A stretch of DNA of 64,000 bases from a candidate division Zixibacteria bacterium SM23_81 (GTDB lineage Bacteria; SM23-81): contig LJUY01000001.1 of NCBI GenBank assembly GCA_001304015.1, positions 1 through 64,000 of the forward strand, in the 5' to 3' direction. The position numbers were made by a program, and so were the translations under genes. The notes below the pieces were generated by a model. The model ran no database searches and was not told the origin of the DNA. It worked only from the letters and a program-made list of their open reading frames with translations. Positions 61,385 to 64,000 of the stretch are shown piece after piece; position 1 is the stretch's first letter, and each line of letters starts with the position of its first letter.

Positions 61385-62755
61385 ATGGTCCGAGCTGTAC
61401 CTGTTGCCGAGCGGCTTCCGCCCCAAGCCATAGAAGTGGAGGTCTCCGTCTTGGGTGCCATGTTGTTGGATAAGTCCGCAGTGGCGTCTGTGCTGGAGAT
61501 TCTGGATGATAGCTGTTTTTATCGAGAAAGTCACCGCAAGATTTTTCAGGCTATCATATCCCTTTTCGAGCGAAATGAGGCGGCGGATCTGGTGACGGTT
61601 GCCGAAGAGCTTCAGCGGGCAAAAAAGCTGGAAAGCATTGGCGGACGGGTTTATCTGGCATCTCTTCTAGAAAATGTGGCCACGACAGCGAATGTGACCT
61701 ACCACGCCCAAATAGTTCTCAAAAAGGCGATTCTGAGAAGGCTCATCGAAGTAGCTACTCAGATTGTGTCTCAGGGCTATGAGGATGTCGAGGAGGTTGA
61801 TGAACTGCTGGATCGCGCCGAACAGCAGATCTTCTCCATCCAAGAGCAACGGCTCAAACGGGGATTTGTACCCCTGGAGAGGATCTTGCATACCACTTTT
61901 GAGGCCATCGAGAAGCTCCATGATCGCGAAGGTGGTGTCATCGGAGTGCCCTCTGGATTTAAGAAGCTAGACGAGTTGACCGCAGGCTTCCAAAAAGGGG
62001 ACTTGGTGATCATCGCTGGGAGGCCCTCTATGGGTAAAACCGCCTTGGCCCTTAATATTGCGCGTAATGCCTCCGTGGAGCATAAAAAGCCCGTTGCCAT
62101 TTTCAGCTTGGAAATGGCAGGATACCAGCTGGCTCAGAGGATGTTGTGCAGTGAGGCTCGCGTGGACGCTCATCACGTGCGAAAGGGCACCCTTCCCGAC
62201 CAAGATTGGTCCAAATTGAGCATCTGTGTGGGCGAATTGGCTGAGGCTCCCGTCTATATCGACGATTCGCCTGGATTGGGGGTCTTGGAAATTCGGGCCA
62301 AAGCTCGTCGGCTGCTGGCTGAGAAGAAAATAGAGATGGTGGTCATAGATTATCTCCAATTGATGCACGGACCTAAAGGGGCAGAGAGTCGTCAACAGGA
62401 AATTTCCATGATATCCCGATCGTTAAAAAGCCTGGCTAAAGAACTCCAGGTACCAGTACTAGCCCTTTCCCAGCTCTCAAGAGCCGTATTAACCCGGGGG
62501 GGTGATCGGCGTCCCCAGCTTTCTGATTTGAGAGAATCTGGCGCCTTGGAGCAAGATGCTGACGTGGTCCTGTTCATCTATCGAGGCGAGTTGTATGATC
62601 GCGATAATGAAGACCTGAAAGGTAAGGCGGAGATTATCATCGGCAAGCAGCGCAACGGCCCCATAGGGACGGTCAATCTGACCTTCAACAACCGATATAC
62701 CCGTTTTGACGAGCCGGCTTTTGTGGAGGAACAGCCAATTATCGGAGAGGTCTGA
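61385..62755 (+). CDS. dnaB: replicative DNA helicase DnaB
   Basis: 456 residues. N-terminal primase-interacting helical domain (LPPQAIEVEVSVLGAMLLD), linker, and RecA-like SF4 domain with Walker A GRPSMGKTALAL, Walker B VVIDYLQLM and the DLRESGALEQDADVV motif. No intein is seen. It is the ring helicase at replication forks. GAGG eight bases before ATG 61385 decides the start. Its stop overlaps the following mlaE start. Confidence 0.95.
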   Translation: MVRAVPVAERLPPQAIEVEVSVLGAMLLDKSAVASVLEILDDSCFYRESHRKIFQAIISLFERNEAADLVTVAEELQRAKKLESIGGRVYLASLLENVATTANVTYHAQIVLKKAILRRLIEVATQIVSQGYEDVEEVDELLDRAEQQIFSIQEQRLKRGFVPLERILHTTFEAIEKLHDREGGVIGVPSGFKKLDELTAGFQKGDLVIIAGRPSMGKTALALNIARNASVEHKKPVAIFSLEMAGYQLAQRMLCSEARVDAHHVRKGTLPDQDWSKLSICVGELAEAPVYIDDSPGLGVLEIRAKARRLLAEKKIEMVVIDYLQLMHGPKGAESRQQEISMISRSLKSLAKELQVPVLALSQLSRAVLTRGGDRRPQLSDLRESGALEQDADVVLFIYRGELYDRDNEDLKGKAEIIIGKQRNGPIGTVNLTFNNRYTRFDEPAFVEEQPIIGEV

Positions 62756-63525
62756 TGGCCAACCCGTTGGCCTTCATCGGTCGGAAATCCATCTCCTTCG
62801 TCGAGCAGGTCGGCGGCGTGATCTTTCTCTTGGGGCGAATTTTCAAAAGCTTACCTAAGCTCTTTGGCAATTTCGGTCTGACTGTTGAGCAGATGTCGCA
62901 GATGGGAGTGAGCTCTCTTCCTCTCGTTCTCCTGACCTCTGTCTTTACGGGAGCCGTCTCATCCGTTCAGGCAGCCTACCAGTTTCAGGACTTCGTTCCC
63001 ATGCGATATCTGGGTACCGCCGTGGGCAAGGCGGTGGTGATCGAGCTGGGTCCCGTTCTCACCGCCTTGGTTGTGGCAGGCCGAGTGGGGACTTCCATAG
63101 CCGCTGAGTTGGGGACCATGAAGGTCACCGAGCAAATCGATGCCCTAGAGACTTTAGCCATCGATCCGGTTCCTTTTCTGGTAACCCCGCGCTTCATCGC
63201 CGGATTAACGATGCTCCCCATTTTGACGATCATGGCCGATTTCGTGGCAATTATGGGCGGCTATACAGTCGCCCTTCTCTTTCTTGATGTCAGCTCGCAC
63301 ACTTTTTTGAGTGGCTTGAAGATGTTTTTTCACTTTCGGGATGTCATCGCCGGGCTGTTCAAGGCCTTCATCTTCGGAGGCATCATCGCCACCATTGGGT
63401 GCTATCAGGGATTTCAAACCAGGGGAGGCGCCAAAGGTGTGGGGCAATCCACCACCAGGGCTGTGGTGATTTCCTCGGTTCTGATCCTCATTGGAGACTA
63501 CTTCATCGCCTCACTGCTGTTCTAA
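62755..63525 (+). CDS. mlaE: MlaE-family ABC permease, copy 2
   Basis: 256 residues. ELGPVLTALVVAGRVGTSIAAELGTMKVTEQIDALETL nearly repeats copy 1 at 54251, so they are paralogues; a 5-6 helix layout is also shared. It overlaps the dnaB stop by one base and the ATPase gene follows by 27 bases. This copy, with mlaF, may serve the single MCE protein or a second one outside the window. Confidence 0.93.
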   Translation: MANPLAFIGRKSISFVEQVGGVIFLLGRIFKSLPKLFGNFGLTVEQMSQMGVSSLPLVLLTSVFTGAVSSVQAAYQFQDFVPMRYLGTAVGKAVVIELGPVLTALVVAGRVGTSIAAELGTMKVTEQIDALETLAIDPVPFLVTPRFIAGLTMLPILTIMADFVAIMGGYTVALLFLDVSSHTFLSGLKMFFHFRDVIAGLFKAFIFGGIIATIGCYQGFQTRGGAKGVGQSTTRAVVISSVLILIGDYFIASLLF

Positions 63526-63552
63526 TTAAGCGAGGCACATCTTAGGGATGTC

Positions 63553-64000
63553 ATGATCCAGATCGTTGATCTGCACAAAAAATTCGGCGATAATCATGTG
63601 TTGCGAGGCGTTAACCTTACTTTCGAGCGATGCGAAACGACTGTTATCATTGGCAGAAGTGGATGTGGAAAAAGCGTTTTAGTGAAACACCTCATAGGGC
63701 TTCTTAAGCCGAATCAAGGCAAGATCATCGTAGACGGGGAGGATATCACGAACTACCGGGGAGCGAAGCTCTTCCGGCTGAGGAGAAAGTTCGGCATGCT
63801 CTTTCAAGGATCGGCGCTTTTGGACTCTATGACCGTTGGGGAGAACGTCGGCCTGGGACTGCGGCACCATACTGCCCTTGGCGAGGAAGCCATTCAAGAA
63901 CGGGTCAAATCTCGTCTTGCTCTGGTGGGCCTGTCGGGCTTGGAGTCTCTGTACCCAGCTGAGCTCTCCGGCGGCATGAAGAAGCGAGTTGGTTTGGCCC
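63553..64000 (+). CDS. mlaF: MlaF-type ABC transporter ATPase, truncated by the window end
   Basis: The first 149 codons are present. Walker A GRSGCGKSV, Q-loop FQGSALLDSMTVGENV and the ABC signature LSGGMKKRVGLA are visible; Walker B lies beyond the end. The sequence is the MlaF/organic-solvent-resistance ATPase type that powers MlaE. The ATG has AGGGA just upstream. The gene continues past 64000. Confidence 0.9.
   Translation, partial: MIQIVDLHKKFGDNHVLRGVNLTFERCETTVIIGRSGCGKSVLVKHLIGLLKPNQGKIIVDGEDITNYRGAKLFRLRRKFGMLFQGSALLDSMTVGENVGLGLRHHTALGEEAIQERVKSRLALVGLSGLESLYPAELSGGMKKRVGLA

Overview
The window looks like one chromosome piece from an uncultured Gram-negative bacterium. Three large secreted proteins end in the 'NYPNPFN...' C-terminal module, the type A type-IX-secretion sorting signal or FlgD-like Ig domain that is common in the FCB superphylum and related candidate phyla. 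Mla/MCE lipid-transport genes and a Wzi-like outer-membrane barrel support an outer membrane. The phylum cannot be fixed from sequence alone.

Left part (about 1-22,370) is accessory and visibly AT-richer. It starts with a nuclease/defence-like block: a RusA-like resolvase, an AHJR-type PD-(D/E)XK nuclease fused to a HEPN domain, a second HEPN protein, a 1,155-residue Eco57I-class adenine methyltransferase, a 1,195-residue PLD-nuclease/SNF2-helicase fusion, and an HNH protein. The methyltransferase and HNH genes carry the same diverged promoter region, with a palindrome over the -10 box. Next comes a lysogeny-like control region (leftward XRE repressor and rightward promoter), then a winged-helix protein, an excisionase-like protein, a terminase-small-subunit-like protein and two tandem small paralogues. 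Three exported proteins with sorting domains follow; the third is frameshifted at a G6 run. A tyrosine recombinase preceded by an unusual interleaved inverted-repeat structure ends the region, directly before tRNA-Arg(TCT) and tRNA-His(GTG).

Middle part (22,754-33,023) is one tight redox operon: a zinc-ribbon protein, two DRTGG-like proteins (one fused to a histidine-kinase-type ATPase), a HydS-like [FeFe]-hydrogenase-related protein, NuoE/HydC, NuoF/HydB, a NuoG/FdhA-like molybdopterin protein lacking the catalytic Cys/Sec, and two genes resembling NfnA and NfnB. It suggests an NAD(P)H/ferredoxin electron-confurcating or -bifurcating machine with its own redox-sensing module. An exported M3 oligopeptidase follows.

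Right part (35,575-64,000) is core genome: tRNA-Val(GAC), thrS, infC (AUU start), rpmI, rplT, pheS, pheT, zapB-like, zapA, a 6S-like RNA, rny, ymdB, folD, xseA, xseB, ispA, dxs, nadK, recN, a CDP-alcohol phosphatidyltransferase, mlaE, mlaD, a PhaR-like regulator, a radical SAM protein, a Wzi-like protein, smg, a family-4 uracil-DNA glycosylase, dnaB, a second mlaE and a truncated mlaF. pheT and folD each carry an apparent internal deletion with a frameshift. As these are core genes, assembly or sequence error is the first suspicion.
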